Shown here in pieces: positions 1 through 11,879 of a stretch of DNA of 64,000 nt; the stretch's first letter is position 1; each line of letters begins with the position of its first letter. The notes beneath the pieces are model-generated. The model was given only the letters and a program-made list of their open reading frames with translations, did not search any database and was not told the origin of the DNA. The translations under genes and the position numbers were made by a program. Source of the stretch: Actinernus sp. WN-2022 (lineage: Eukaryota > Cnidaria > Anthozoa > Actiniaria > Actinernidae); NCBI GenBank assembly GCA_030867875.1, contig JAOWCC010001501.1:27920792-27984791 (forward strand). Reading direction: 5' to 3'.

Positions 1-144
1 CACAGTAACTAGTTATAAAGTAAGTTTCTCCTCAGTGCTCAAGTGTGCAGCCTGCATTGATGAAAAAATAATTCATGATGAGCTTAACCTTTGTAGTCAG
101 TGAAACAGTGTATTATTAGGACGCTCGAATAATTTTTATTAGTA

Positions 145-475
145 TTTATAATATAGATACAATAGTATGCATGCTCTGATTGGCTAAAAAGCTATGTTTT
201 ATCGGAGTATAAAACATGGTTTGCCATGTTTTATTGTTTTCAACTGGCGGTTTCCTTTCATCGCACGTGTAAATCTATATTATAAAACGGATAAAGAAGC
301 CTTATATCCATGTTCTATACTATCATAAAACACTCTTGTCATTTGAGAACACTCAAGAAATGTTGAAAGCATGCGCCTTTGGCTTATGCTTTAACATTTC
401 TCTCATGTTCTCAAATGCCCATGTTTTATGATAGTATAAAATATGGCTAAGGCTTCTTTATTTGTTAAATACCAC
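145..475. mobile_element. Foldback region, 5' edge
   Basis: Long inverted arms: TACTATCATAAAACACTC near 318 pairs with the copy near 435, and GATAAAGAAGCCTTATATCC with its reverse near 455. A second, smaller hairpin lies at 147-285. No gene seen. Confidence 0.5.
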
Positions 476-762
476 ACCAGTGAATATCACTTTTTGCATG
501 CACTGATTGGCTACTCAAACAGTGAATATCATTTCATATTCACCTCCAAGCGAAGCAGCGGTCACCTCGCACAAGTTTTTTTCCATTTGACAGAAAATAA
601 AATAACTACATGTATTTGGTGCTGGCTTTTCACCTGCAGTGTGGTATATACTAACACAATTATTCACCTCAGTGTCAATGAATAGTGGTGGATATTTAAC
701 TTGCCAAAGCGTCTTGGTAAATATCCACCACTGTTCACCTCCACTTTGGTGAATAATTGTTA
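466..762 (+). mobile_element. MITE, TATACCAC family, copy 1
   Basis: Near-identical to 34138-34440: starts ATACCACACCAGTGAATATC, has an inverted GTGGTATATACTAA, then a second hairpin of GTGAATA-rich sequence. Short ORFs here are repeat translations, not genes. A partial third copy lies near 2370-2432. Confidence 0.6.
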
Positions 763-1190
763 AATATTCCAATTTTGTGCATAGTAATAAAACCCAAGTA
801 CATTGTACGTACTAAGTGATTGGCTAATATTAAACAAATACATGTACTGACAGGCACTTGTTGATTGTACGATGAACTCAAAATTTCGTCATTACTGCAT
901 TCGGCTTTCAGCCTCAATGCAGTAGTCATTATTTTTCATTCATCGTGTGCCTACATGTATTTGGCAATAAAACACCCCTTAAATATTATAATGAGCTACA
1001 TTATATGTACATGTAATAAGTTGTATCTTATCCTTATTTAGGATGTGTGTTGTCTTGGGCTTGTGGATTGCAGCCTACATCATAGTATATGGCTGTGGCT
1101 CTCTCTTTGGCATTTATTCTTCCTTAGGCTCCAGTATGGATCCCTCTTTGAAGATATGCAAATTTTGATATTTTTTGTACATGTATAGTA
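763..1190. other. No gene recognised
   Basis: AT-rich sequence with no supported coding or structural signal. Confidence 0.4.
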
Positions 1191-1450
1191 CAACTACTGC
1201 AACCGGGGCCACTTAGACAACGAGAACACATTCCAAAACGAAAATAAAGCTTCCCAACTTATACATCCTAGTATTTCACTTCAGAGCTAGCCCACCAAAT
1301 TTGCATTTAAGGAATTGAAGCTCAAGAAAGTTGAAATGCTATTGTCTTGTACTCGACACTGATTGGCTCAAATTACCATGAGTTGGAATGCTTTGTTTTC
1401 ATTCTTCAATGTGATTGGTTCTCATTGTCTAAGTGGCACCAGTTCCAGTT
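1191..1450 (+). mobile_element. MITE, GGCCACTTAGACAA family, copy 1
   Basis: Terminal inverted repeats GGGGCCACTTAGACAACGAG and its complement near 1430. Other copies at 6749-7388, 39568-40027 and 61452-61735. Confidence 0.6.
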
Positions 1451-2643
1451 CCACTGAAGAGCATTAAATTAAGTGCTCCATAGGGACTGGTCAGAAGTGA
1501 GCTACATGTAGGGGAAGGGGGGAGGAAGGTGGAGAAAGGCGGAGGAAGGCGGAGGAAGGCGGAGGAAGGTGGAGGGTAATAATTTTTTTGAAACCACCAA
1601 AATGGAGGGTCATAAAAAAATGGGCAACTGAAAAAGGGGGTTATGGGGGAAGGGAACATAGGGGAGAGTCAAAATATTTCATACTTGTTGTCCAGAGAGG
1701 GCTATATATTTTTTGACTTTTTGATTTCATCCCACCCCCCTCCCCTGTTAATTTCTGACCAGTCCCTCAAATGGCAAAGATTAGGCAGGTATTCTTGTGC
1801 TCCTTCTACTGTTACATGTACATCTCTGTTCCTGTCTACATGTTCTGTTGAGTAAACAAAGTATCCAGGCATTCACATTGTTGGCAGACAGTGGACATGA
1901 GCAATCATTTTGCAAAGAAATGTCTGATTTTCAACATGGATGTTGGTCTGATTGCTTTCCGTTTCCTTTCGTTCAAGGTTTTTGCGAAAAGCACTGAATT
2001 ACTGTCCTACTAAATTAGCATCTTACTGATCTATCCCTAGTCAGGTCAATTAACAGATCTGTAGTATAAATTTCCAACAATGCCCCTGAACATCCAATTC
2101 CTATGATGTAGAAAGCCAAGTACGATGAAGTCCTATAAACATTGTATGTACAGTATTCAGTTAAATTTTTGACTGAATGGCCTTTTGATTTTTTTTGTTG
2201 ACATACAAATGTAAGGAGATATACATGTATGTGTATTTATACGTCAGCTACTGGAGAGCACTAGAGTGTGTTACTCAGAGCATTACAGTATGACTAATGA
2301 CCAAATTTTAAATTCCATGGCTGGTTGTTGGAAATGGTGCAAATTCTATTGTTGAAATACTTTCATGTGGTTGACTCACCGAAGCGGCTCGGTAAATATC
2401 CACCACTATTCAACTCCACTTCAATGAATAATTGTAAGTAAACATGTCTTGGGTTTTCAGGTTGGTGAGGTCACACTTTAGTTGATGCAATGTGTATATA
2501 GCTTATATTAACAGAAAAGACACTAATCACACACTTAAGTTGATATACATGTAGTGAGTGTGTTTTCACGTGATGTCATCAACATTCTAAAATATAAACT
2601 ATAAGATCTAGAACGCAGTTCTTTTTATATGATTTAGAGGTCG

Positions 2644-2752
2644 GTATATATGTTGTAGGTCAAATTGACCCTTCATCATTGATAGCCAAATCTGAGTCAA
2701 TTTGACCTAGGTTAAATTGACTCGGGGTCAGTTTGACCTGCAACATATATAC
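2644..2752. repeat. 110-bp hairpin
   Basis: TATATATGTTGTAGGTCAAA at the left pairs with the end TTTGACCTGCAACATATATA. The centre repeats the GTCAA/TTGAC motif several times, some in direct and some in inverted order. Confidence 0.6.
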
Positions 2753-3201
2753 TCAGTTTTCTTCGAAAATTTCACGTCAATACGGTGATTCGCTTTCGAG
2801 TTTATACAGATTTTTAAATTTTGTGACAGCCCAACTCAGCGTGTTTCCTAAATGTGACGAAAATCCATATATTTTGGTGAGTTTAAAATGGTAGACTTCA
2901 TAAGCTTTTAAAAGTGATATTTAAATTGTTTTGAATAGAAAGCTAATCACATTGATGGGAAAATCAGCTTTGTTTGTACTATACTTTGTCATTCGCCATC
3001 TCTGTACACCAACCTAGCGGCCATATACTAATAATTTTATTAACGAATGTTTTCAAATATTATTTGCCCAACAGCTCGGTTGCAAAGTACTCTATTGCTC
3101 CAACATTTTGGCCATTTATTTATTCTTGCCTGCTCTATACACAAGATCTAAAATGATTGTATTTTCTGAAGGCAATATTTTTGTGTGAATTACTTCAGTT
3201 C

Positions 3202-3436
3202 GTGATTGGCTCATTGTGCTTTCACTTGCTCCTGTGATTGGCTCATTGTGTTTTCACTTGCTCCTGTGATTGGCTCATTGTGTTTTCACTTGCTCCTGTG
3301 ATTGGCTCATTGTGTTTTCACTTGCTCCTGTGATTGGCTCATTGTGTTTTCACTTGCTCCTGTGATTGGCTCATTGTGTTTTCACTTGCTCCTGTGATTG
3401 GCTCATTGTGTTTCCACTTGCTCCTGTGATTGGCTT
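3202..3436 (+). repeat. Tandem array, 32-bp unit, 7 copies plus a partial
   Basis: Unit begins GTGATTGGCTCATTG at 3202, 3234, 3266, 3298, 3330, 3362 and 3394, with a partial at 3426. Units are nearly identical and each carries an inverted CCAAT (ATTGG). Confidence 0.9.
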
Positions 3437-3611
3437 TGTAATTACTTTGGTTTTGGATTGACTACACTCAACTGAAAACTGCTCTATTACTGTCAACACT
3501 CAATCGAAAACCGTTCTAACACTTTCATTATATGGCAATAAATAATGCTAAAAGATCAGCTGAAAAACCAAAAACATTTGTAGGCTTCCAGAGTCATCAT
3601 ACCGACTAGAT

Positions 3612-4395
3612 AGGCCTTTTGCAGCTTTTGTAAAAGTCACGTGCTGATATTAACAGTCACGTGCTGATATACATGTATCATGTCAATAACGTGTAAATCA
3701 CACCGCGGCAAAACGGTATGCTCCGCTGGCCAAAAGAATGAAGGCTCTGCTATCAAATACAAATTACCGAGGGTTTCAACTTTTTTAGTAAATAATTTTA
3801 TAACTTGGTAAACTCACAGTGAATTTCAAATTAAGAAAACTTCAACCTGTTAAAGTCTTAGGCTTAGCTTTTAAGTAGTTTTCTTATTTTTTGAGAAAGC
3901 AGTTCACAAATCGATACTTTTAAGCAGAAATTTTAAAATCACGGCATTTGCCTGTTGTTTCATTTCAGTTTTCGCGGGAAACTGGGGGCGGCCGCGCGCC
4001 GACAAGATATAGCAAATACGCATGCGCGTGACGTTTTGCCGCGGTGTGCGTGTAAATAGGCCTTATGTAAATAGGCCTTATGTGTATGATGTCATTCTTT
4101 TGTCATCACCACCAAGCCTCACTTTGGCACAACATTTCCTCTCAACACAAAAGTGAGGCTTGGTGGATGACAAAAACATGACATTGTCATGCATAATACC
4201 TATTGAGCTCGTGATCCCATGGAAAAGGCTTTACTGGATGGCAAAACACCTTCAAAAACGCAGATTTAGAGAGGTCGACAAACGATTTGAGGTGGAAAAT
4301 ACTGAGCATTTACAAACAGGTTTTGCTAATAACACTACTGATCTCGTACAAGTGCCTGTAAATAAATGAAGTCAGATATATTTTGCAAAGGTCCA
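3612..4395. mobile_element. E-box TIR element, copy III
   Basis: Left end ATAGGCCTTTTGCAG with two CACGTGCTGATAT units. The right part (4204-4395) matches 21640-21865, 22979-23215 and 27588-28110. A second inverted repeat (CACCGCGGCAAAACG near 3702 and its complement near 4035) suggests another element nested inside. Confidence 0.5.
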
Positions 4396-4539
4396 TTGCT
4401 GCCATATATTAAATATGTTAACTGTAAATATACACAGGCTGCTAAAGGCATTAACTGTATAGCTGGCATCCTGTTCCATAACAGAATCAGGTATTGCATT
4501 TCAAAGGCTTATAACTTGGTGTAACAAAGTAACTAGAAG

Positions 4540-4740
4540 TATATCTACATTATCCCTCTTTTGCTCTGACGAAGGGCTAGCGCTCGAAACGTCAGCTGCT
4601 ACTCGCTCCCCACGGCGGCATTAGCATACCTTAATCGCGTTTTAGTTGATTATACCCGTGCTTATATTCCCCGTCGACGCAGATCAACACTAGTTTTTTT
4701 ACAGGAACTAGTCACCCATCGTATCTACATTATAAACGTT
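4540..4740 (+). mobile_element. Possible Penelope-like remnant with hammerhead-like core
   Basis: Contains CTGACGA at 4566-4572, a 4-bp stem with a 4-base loop, then GAAAC at 4586-4590. This is the arrangement of a hammerhead ribozyme core as reported in Penelope-like retroelements. No reverse transcriptase remains nearby. Stem III and the cleavage site are not clear. Confidence 0.3.
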
Positions 4741-4769
4741 TAATGTGAAATGTTACTTTACATGTAAGT

Positions 4770-5362
4770 TTCTTTAAACAAGAAGGTCCGGTATTAAATG
4801 GCAAGCCCCTCCTCTTTTCGCGCATGGCGAACACGAAATTTGAAATTCAAATTACAGAGCAGTGAAGAACGTAGGCGAGTGAATCAGCCTCTCCTGTTAA
4901 AATGCGAGATTTGGAGGGTTTAAAATCAAACAAGTCATCAAAAAGTGTCATTAGGCGGTATTTTATGGAACTCTGTAGCCCTTACTAAGAAGTTCGTTTT
5001 TTGTGTTGGATTTGAATTTCGTGCGATAAACTATCAGTAGGGAGCACTCAAGCGGAGCAGGTAAGACTTCATGTTATGGCACACCACGATTCCCAGAGTT
5101 AAACTTGGCCACTTCAAAAGTACAAAATTGTCCATTGTAGTTCAGGTGTATTTCGAGTCGTTCTAAAATGATTTGGGATAGAAAATGGTTAGGTTTTTTT
5201 TTAATTTGGGGTGTAGGTTTGCAATGAATCGTGGTGCGGACATAACATGAAGTCTCTGCCCGCGAAGCATCACAGAGATGTTCACTCGACAAAGGCTGAG
5301 TGACAACAGAAGGTGTCAGTGGCCTGGCCATGGCTATTTTATACCGGAACTACATGTTTAGG
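4770..5362. mobile_element. Dispersed element, copy 1 (second at 55640-56052)
   Basis: Shares blocks such as GGAACTCTGTAGCCCTTA, TCAGTAGGGAGCACTCAAG and CATCACAGAGATGTTCACT with 55640-56052. Ends look inverted (GTCCGGTATTAAA and TTTATACCGGAAC). Confidence 0.5.
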
Positions 5363-5805
5363 TGATTAGGTAGCCATTGCCCTATTGTGCTAAATTTGGC
5401 AAATTTTATTAGTACCCAAGCCAATGTCCCATTAATTAATTAATTAATTAATCTGCAATCCCAGTCAATATGTTTGAAAACAAGGGATTGTATTTCTTGT
5501 CTGGGTAGTGGATAGATAGCCTCACACTCAAAAGGAAACATATCTAATTGTCCAAACCATTTTGTTGCAAGCATGTTCATGTACTGTTAAAATTTGGCCG
5601 TGACCGAAACGAGAAAAGGACTGGGTTCCAGTGTTATGCGCAGTGCACCATGGGTATCGGTTTGGGAAGGAATGACTGAATAATAAAGGTTTTCTCTTTA
5701 AAAAGGTAAAAAGAAACAGTTCCTTGGTTGTCTCGTTAGCATGAGATAAACCATTGTTGTCAGCAGGATTTCCAAGTGGTAAAGCGCACAAAAACTCCTT
5801 GCAAT

Positions 5806-6231
5806 TTGTATATCTATGAACCATTGAAAGTTTTTGAGTACTTCTGCGAAAAAAATATTTGGTTTACAGAGAATGTTCTACGCTTGTTTGAAATGGTGAA
5901 AAATTTACCTTTCCAGACCCATGTAAGTAAAAGCCTGGGTCGATTCCCGGGTAGACGTCATCTAATTAATTCGACTTTGCAATAATTTGAATAAATACTT
6001 AGCCTTTTCTCTAAAATGATTTTTTTTCTTTACTGACAACTCACAGATTGTGTATATTCTCTATATCTATGTTGCTGTGATATAAAGGCGCCATAGAGGA
6101 ATGCATTAATGAGATGACGTCTACTCGACCCAGGCTTTTTCTTACCATTTCAAACAAGCATAGAACATAGAGTATTCTCTGTAAACCAAAATTTTCTTCG
6201 CAGAAGTGCTCAAAAGCTTCATAGGTATAAG
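5806..6231. mobile_element. Foldback element
   Basis: TATCTATGAACCATTG through TTTGAAATGGTGAA on the left arm is repeated inverted at about 6140-6231, and GCCTGGGTCGA pairs with TCGACCCAGGC. The core is shared with the small MITE at 62217-62378. Confidence 0.55.
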
Positions 6232-6748
6232 GAATGCAAGAAGGGTTAGAAGCACTTTAACGATATACGATCAACCTCGAAGAACGAACTAATTCCATGG
6301 TTATTGTCGGGTTCAGGATTGAAAAAGCTTCATGAAGCTGTTTAGATATACATGAAGATCTCACTTTTGTACGATAGAAGGAGACTTCGTTCTCTACAAC
6401 CCAAACTACTTCCTATGATGTACATTTCATGAGATCCCAATCCTTTCCTCGTTTCGGTGAGGATGGAACTGAAGAGAAAGCTATTGTATCTGCCACTTTG
6501 CAATTGAATTAAGCCTAGCATAATTATAAAATGTCTCGCATGTAAAATATCCTCAAAATTTGTACATTATTATTCACAATCACGATGTATAACAAGAAAG
6601 TGCATATATAATATTACAGTGCAAATACTAAATTCGTGGAATATGGTAGATTAGATAGTTGTTTTGAATAGTACTGCATGTAATTTCACTGCATGAAATG
6701 GAATATGTTATTCTAAATATTGCACTGATTTAGTATTTGCACTCTGAC

Positions 6749-7388
6749 AGCTGTGTGACTGCTGTAACCAAGGCCACTTGGCCAGCGAGAAGCAATCGTA
6801 TTGCAGAACGAAAATATAGCATTCCGTCCAACTTATGGTTATTTGAGCCAATCAGTTTCGAGTACAAGACAATAGCATTTCAACTTGCTCGAGCTATTAA
6901 ATTGATCCAGGTATAGGTAAAGTCTTGTTTCTTTTATTTCAATAATTACAGAGTTATTGCAATTTCTAAAAACTCTATAAATTCCCAGTCAAGTCTTGTA
7001 AAATAAACGGTTAATCAAAAACCTTACGCTTGGGTAGCCTGTGGTTCAATATATAACCCAGTGCCGATAACTAAGTATAGCACGAACAGTTCTTGCGGGT
7101 TTTTTGTTTATAGCGATACTTACTGCACACCATCCATTGCCATTAATGTGCCAACCAGAGATCCATTGGTTCCTGACAAAAAACGGCCTTATTGAAATCA
7201 TGGTTGGTACATTAGCATAACGATTGTAATGTTTATCAACACGAAGTATCGCTATAATATACTCGGCAAACATTTGCTCGGAGAACGTGCAACTGTGCAC
7301 TCTATAACCCACTCGTTATTGACGAATCAGAATCCAGTTATTTTGTTCAGTATATTATTAAGTGACCCCGGTTATTGTAGTCGCACAG
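6749..7388. mobile_element. GGCCACTTAGACAA-family element with nested insertion, copy 2
   Basis: Left end TGTGACTGCTGTAACCAAGG and right end CCCCGGTTATTGTAGTCGCA are inverted. The interior holds the separate TATAGCG element at 7109-7256. Confidence 0.45.
7109..7256. mobile_element. MITE, TATAGCGATACTT family, copy 1
   Basis: TATAGCGATACTTACTG at the left and GAAGTATCGCTATA at the right. The longer relative is at 14246-14624. Confidence 0.55.
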
Positions 7389-7583
7389 TAAAAGTATAAT
7401 ACAATACAGTAGTAATTGGCAGAGCTTTCTGTCATGGCACCATTTTTTGTTGCTGATTTTATATATGTCTATCGGCATACTCGGCAAGTATTGTAGTTAA
7501 ATGACGATTGAAAACTTGTAAAATAAAAGTATATTTGGTTATAAGAAAAAGGTTTTTTATGAGTCAATTATCGCATATCGCAA

Positions 7584-7774
7584 ATACTCCAGTTTCGTAA
7601 TTCGAAAATTACCGCTGAATGCAATGACTACAGACGCATGCATGTACGCAGGGTTAGCCTCATTCTAAAGTTAAACATTAATAAATACCAGCGAGAAGGT
7701 GGGCTATTCACAACACTGTATTGTTGTAGTTTCACGCTTTGCACCTTCTCGCTGGTATTACGAAACTGGAGTAT
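7584..7774. mobile_element. MITE, ATACTCCAGTTTCGTAAT family
   Basis: Inverted termini ATACTCCAGTTTCGTAAT and ATTACGAAACTGGAGTAT, with an inner hairpin ATACCAGCGAGAAGGTG. Partial relatives at 11655-11730 and 12320-12540. Confidence 0.6.
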
Positions 7775-8009
7775 TGATAAATACAGTGAGAAATGAGATC
7801 CATGTTATTCCCCGTATATCAAAAAAGGCCTGGGAGTGTTACACCCTGCGGGGATTATGTATGGCGGGGGCCGGGGGTGGATTATTAGGCACGACTGATC
7901 AGGCTTTCAATATAGCACGGAAAAAAAGGGAAATAAACAACCCACACCTGTACAGGGAGGGATTATATATGGAGGTCATGGGCATTATTGTCCCGGCTTT
8001 TTTTGGTGG

Positions 8010-8234
8010 GGGGGGACCTGATTGCCCCTTCTTTAAATAAAAACAAATAGGCCGATAAATTGTTCGCCTGTTCCTAACTGCCTAAAACATACTGAACCCC
8101 GACCCTGACTGCACCCAAATTAAACTGAAACCCTGACCCTACCTGCCCAAACTGAGCTCAAAACCCTGACCCACCCCCGCGGCACATACATAATACGTCA
8201 CGAACAGGAGTACCCCCCCCCCCCCCCCCCCCCC
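8010..8234 (+). repeat. Dispersed repeat ending in a poly-C tract, copy 1
   Basis: CCTGATTGCCCCTTCTTTAA, repeated 'ccctgacc' words and AGGAGTAC followed by about 23 C. The same order occurs at 9590-10140. Confidence 0.55.
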
Positions 8235-8811
8235 ATTAATTTAGCCGATGACGAAAATATAGTTTAAACTGGATCAACTGACTGGAAGCTCAGTAAACAT
8301 CCGGTCTAAACAATAATTTTCTTTCATAAAATTAACACGATTTATAAACGTGTGCAAAGGCTATTGATTTAGAAGAACATTGTAATATACGGATTTTAAA
8401 AAATTGAGTCGATTGCTTTGCTCAGCAGTTTTTGCGAGATCACTTTTACGGCTGTGACATACATTGCCACCCGATATGTTAGTATTTGAATTGTATACCG
8501 ACTAAATGAGTCAATTAATATATCTGTGTTAACGGCACTAGGTCCGTGTTTAATAAACTCTGCATGCATATAGCAATGAAATCGTAAGAAGTAGTATTCT
8601 GCCCGTTTAGGTTTAGTGGCTCAGATTTGATAAACAGTTTTATTTGACAGTTTCACGTGATCTTGGTGTTTACCTTTTGCTTATTAACTGTCAGGTTAAT
8701 ATTAATAGTTTGACCTCCTTGAGAGCTTCGCGTTCAAGATCAGCCCCAGCAAGAGTACAATCTTGTGTCTTCTTTACCTTTTTCTTCGTATTTAAACGAG
8801 TTGATTGAGCC

Positions 8812-9501
8812 ATGGAGGACTGCGAGAAAGGAGAACTTGAGAAACAGATGGTTGAAACGCAACAGATAACTCAAGGTGTTGTAGAGGCCATAACGTGTCT
8901 GAGACATACCATATTTAAAGTGAGGGAAATAAGTTATGTGACAATTGTTGATATTCACTCGGCTGCAGAAAAGCTCATAGAAAACGTACGGAGTCACGAG
9001 CAAAAGCTTGTTGACCAGGTAAGAGAGATCACGCAATGGAAAGAAGTTTGTCTGCTACAACAGAAACAAACACTGGAGGAATACTTAGCGGAAATTCAAC
9101 AAAGTATTGATTATACGAGCGACATTTTGAATCAGAATGTGTTGGGAGACATACAAGAATGGCAACAGGCTCTGAAAAATCAACTGGAGAATCTAAGACT
9201 CATGCGAAGCGATTATGAGTATGAGCCGATCTGTTGTCAGCACTTGGACTTCAAGTTTATTTATGAAGATGAGACAGTTATGAGCGCTGTTTCGAGCTTT
9301 GGTGCCGTTATCAGCGACGTGCCGATCTCTGCTTCGAACGGCAGGACGGGTAAAGGACTCGTGAGAGCCGGAATGCGAACCATTCCAATTATTACACTGA
9401 ATGGTAAAGTGCTCCAGTTGTTAGATGACCATGATTATAATGAAGACGAGGAAGGTGAAGAATTTTGGACAGAAAATGGTGAACTGAGCACTCTTTTGTG
9501 A
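8812..9501 (+). CDS. TRIM-like coiled-coil (BBC region) protein, single exon
   Basis: Uninterrupted 229-aa ORF. The ATG at 8812 is preceded directly by an in-frame TGA (8806-8808), so it is the first possible start. Residues 1 to about 130 are rich in E, Q, L and K in heptad-like spacing and resemble the B-box C-terminal coiled coil of TRIM proteins, including the stretch HEQKLVDQVREITQWKEVC. Residues about 155-190 (SSFGAVISDVPISASNG, then GKGLVRAG) resemble the linker and the very start of a filamin repeat in TRIM2/3/45-like proteins, but the ORF then ends in an acidic tail (DYNEDEEGEE). RING, B-boxes and a complete filamin or NHL region are absent. It could be a truncated TRIM derivative, perhaps a retrocopy since there is no intron, or one exon of a larger gene. 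No poly(A) signal was seen close by. Ubiquitin-ligase activity is not expected without a RING; a dimerising role is inference only. Confidence 0.6.
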   Translation: MEDCEKGELEKQMVETQQITQGVVEAITCLRHTIFKVREISYVTIVDIHSAAEKLIENVRSHEQKLVDQVREITQWKEVCLLQQKQTLEEYLAEIQQSIDYTSDILNQNVLGDIQEWQQALKNQLENLRLMRSDYEYEPICCQHLDFKFIYEDETVMSAVSSFGAVISDVPISASNGRTGKGLVRAGMRTIPIITLNGKVLQLLDDHDYNEDEEGEEFWTENGELSTLL

Positions 9502-9562
9502 TCTAGCATTCGTGACAAGCTCTTTTAGGGAGTGTTAATTATTTATGGCTTGGGAGGGAGGC

Positions 9563-10200
9563 CCGGGGGGGGGGGGGGGGGGGTACTTACATTATTTATG
9601 TGAGGCCAAGAGGCTCAAACCCTGACCCTGTTTGACCCAATCCGAGCTCCAAAACCCTGATTGCCCCCTTTTGGGAAAAAAAAAACCTGATTGCCCCTTC
9701 TTTAAATTGTTTTCAAAACACGGTCGGATATATATCCTGGCCGGTATACCGCGTACCGGGATTTCATGCAAAATACGGAACATTTCAAGTCGGGACGTGG
9801 CATTGGGTAAACAAATCAGCAGATGAAGTACATAGATAAACTTGTACTGAAGTACGAATTAGCGGCGTCACGATGTATGGGAACCTCAGTGCTTGCATGT
9901 GGGCAGGCGATCAAAATGCGGCAACAGAATGTCTTTTTTTGACACTAGCTAAAAAAAATGAATTGCCTAAAAAACACTGAACCCCGACCCTGACTGCACC
10001 CAAATTATACTCAAATCCTTACCCTGATCTGCCCAAATCAGGTCAAAACCCTGACCCTACCTGCCCAAACTGAGCTCAAAACCCTGACCCACCAAGTGGG
10101 CGGCACATACATAATACGTCACAAACAGGAGTACCCCCCCGGGGAGGGAGGGGGGTCGGGTCGGTCGGCTAAATCATGGGGGGGGGGGGGGGGGGGGGGG
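9563..10200 (+). repeat. Dispersed repeat bounded by poly-G and poly-C tracts, copy 2
   Basis: Starts with a G tract plus GTACTTACATTATTTATG and ends ACAGGAGTAC plus a C tract, followed by a further G tract to 10200. Shares CCTGATTGCCCCTTCTTTAA and CTGCCCAAACTGAGCTCAAA with 8010-8234. Confidence 0.5.
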
Positions 10201-10432
10201 GAGGAGGGTGAGGTAGAGATTTCCAGAAGAATACATGTATACATGTTTATGTTTTCTACTAAACAAAGGTAATGTATTATGGAAAATACCATAAATCTAG
10301 AAACATTAATAGTAAATTTATAGATTACATGTATATGCTTGCAGTTTTTAGCAATTTCACAGGGGGTCATCTAAGTTTTAATTTCACTCATAGGAGTGTT
10401 ATAAAAGTTTTAACAAGAGTAGCAAATGGAAT

Positions 10433-11160
10433 GCCCCCCCCCCCCCCCCCCATACCATGATGTCATGATGTCTGACAATATCACCAAGAGAGGTATATAG
10501 CAAATATAGCATTGGGCCTAATACCGAACTATGAAGTGCTCCATAAAATATCGCGACTTGAAGACATCCTCTCGCGCACTTTAACGAACTGCTTTCTATT
10601 GGTGAGATGTGAATAAAACCAAGACAGTGCATGCCATGCCCTTTACACCAAACCGGCTAGATAACCTATGTAATAATATAGAGTGATCTACCGTATCAAA
10701 CGCTGCAGACATATATATTAATAACACTAGAATAACAGCGATCTGCGTCTACAGCTCTTAGATATCATTTTGAACAGTGGAGCAGTCTCAGTGCTGTGTA
10801 ATTTCTTGTACGCTGACTGAAACTGCTCACCCAGGTTGTTAACAGCAACATGATTTTCAAACTGAACTGCGACAGCTTTTTCTGATACTTTAGAAGTAAA
10901 CATAAGTGATTCGAAACAGGTCGAAAATTACTAAAGGTGATCAAAATTGACGAAAGACAACTCGCATGGCTGCCTGCATTTCTTTGCACTAAAATCCTAA
11001 AAACGATCCATGAATAAATCGGCGCTAATTTACAGCGCTGTTCATTTTTACGCGACCTGTGATGTAACTTATCCTGCCGTCACTCAACGTACCCTGCATG
11101 AGTCTAATTGGTTAATTTGGCGCCAAACCATTTAAATGCCTACAATGCCTAGATTCATAT
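10433..11160. other. Poly-C tract, then no gene recognised
   Basis: C tract at 10433-10450, then unique-looking sequence. Minus-strand text near 10500-10690 (SSVLGPMLYLLY in translation) resembles a decayed LINE reverse transcriptase, too short to be sure. Confidence 0.3.
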
Positions 11161-11273
11161 TTTATCCAATCAAAATCGAGGTAGAGTACAAAGGCACGTT
11201 CGGATTGATGGACGGTCAAAACTGCAACAGAAGATTCGCGTAAATATGAAAGGCGTTGTACGGTAACGATGGA

Positions 11274-11595
11274 GCACAGGGAGTTCTAACTGAATACACA
11301 TAAGCTTCTCTGAACTGACTGTGTAACCACCCCTAATCTCGAGCTTAGACTCCGCGCGGGCAGAGAAACTCAGACCTCTCACGGGCTATCGGCAGTAACA
11401 GCCCTTACTAGTTCTAATATGAGAATTGAAGACTGCGAGCAGTCTATGAGAATTGCTATTTTCTAACTGTTCCTCTGCCCGCGCGGAGTCTAAGCCCGAT
11501 ATTAGGGGTGGTTACACTGTTCAGATTCATTCTGAAGCTTCTCTGTTAAAACCTATATAACGGTATGTGTATTAAGTTAGAACTCCCTGTGGATG
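11274..11595. mobile_element. Foldback element
   Basis: CAGGGAGTTCTAACT, GTGTAACCACCCCTAAT and TTAGACTCCGCGCGGGCAGA on the left arm recur inverted at 11470-11595. The arms differ by small indels. Confidence 0.65.
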
Positions 11596-11744
11596 GAGTA
11601 GTGTAATATTTGTACTTTATGCTTAAACTTTATTTGTCTCTATCAATAGTCTAGTTTCATATTCGAAAATTACCGCTGAATGCGATGATTACAGACGCAT
11701 TATACAGGTTAGCCTCGTTCTGAAGTCAAATAACAACTCGAAAG

Positions 11745-11879
11745 CCATAGGCTACTTTGTTCCCTTCACACTGACACACAATCTCCATTTTTTATAATAG
11801 CTATGTACTTCAATTTAGCTGTTTATCTACCATTGTATTTATACCAATATAGTGTGAATAAACTTGAACTTGAACATGA
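11745..11879 (+). mobile_element. LINE 3' tail ending in AATAAACTTGAACTTGAAC
   Basis: Ends in a short CTTGAA microsatellite, the tail type seen on non-LTR retrotransposons. The same motif, inverted, starts the stretch at 19380. No coding part remains. Confidence 0.4.

Noticed and set aside
7699..8040. 113-codon plus ORF
   Set aside because: Crosses a MITE end and the poly-C-associated repeat; composition is not protein-like.
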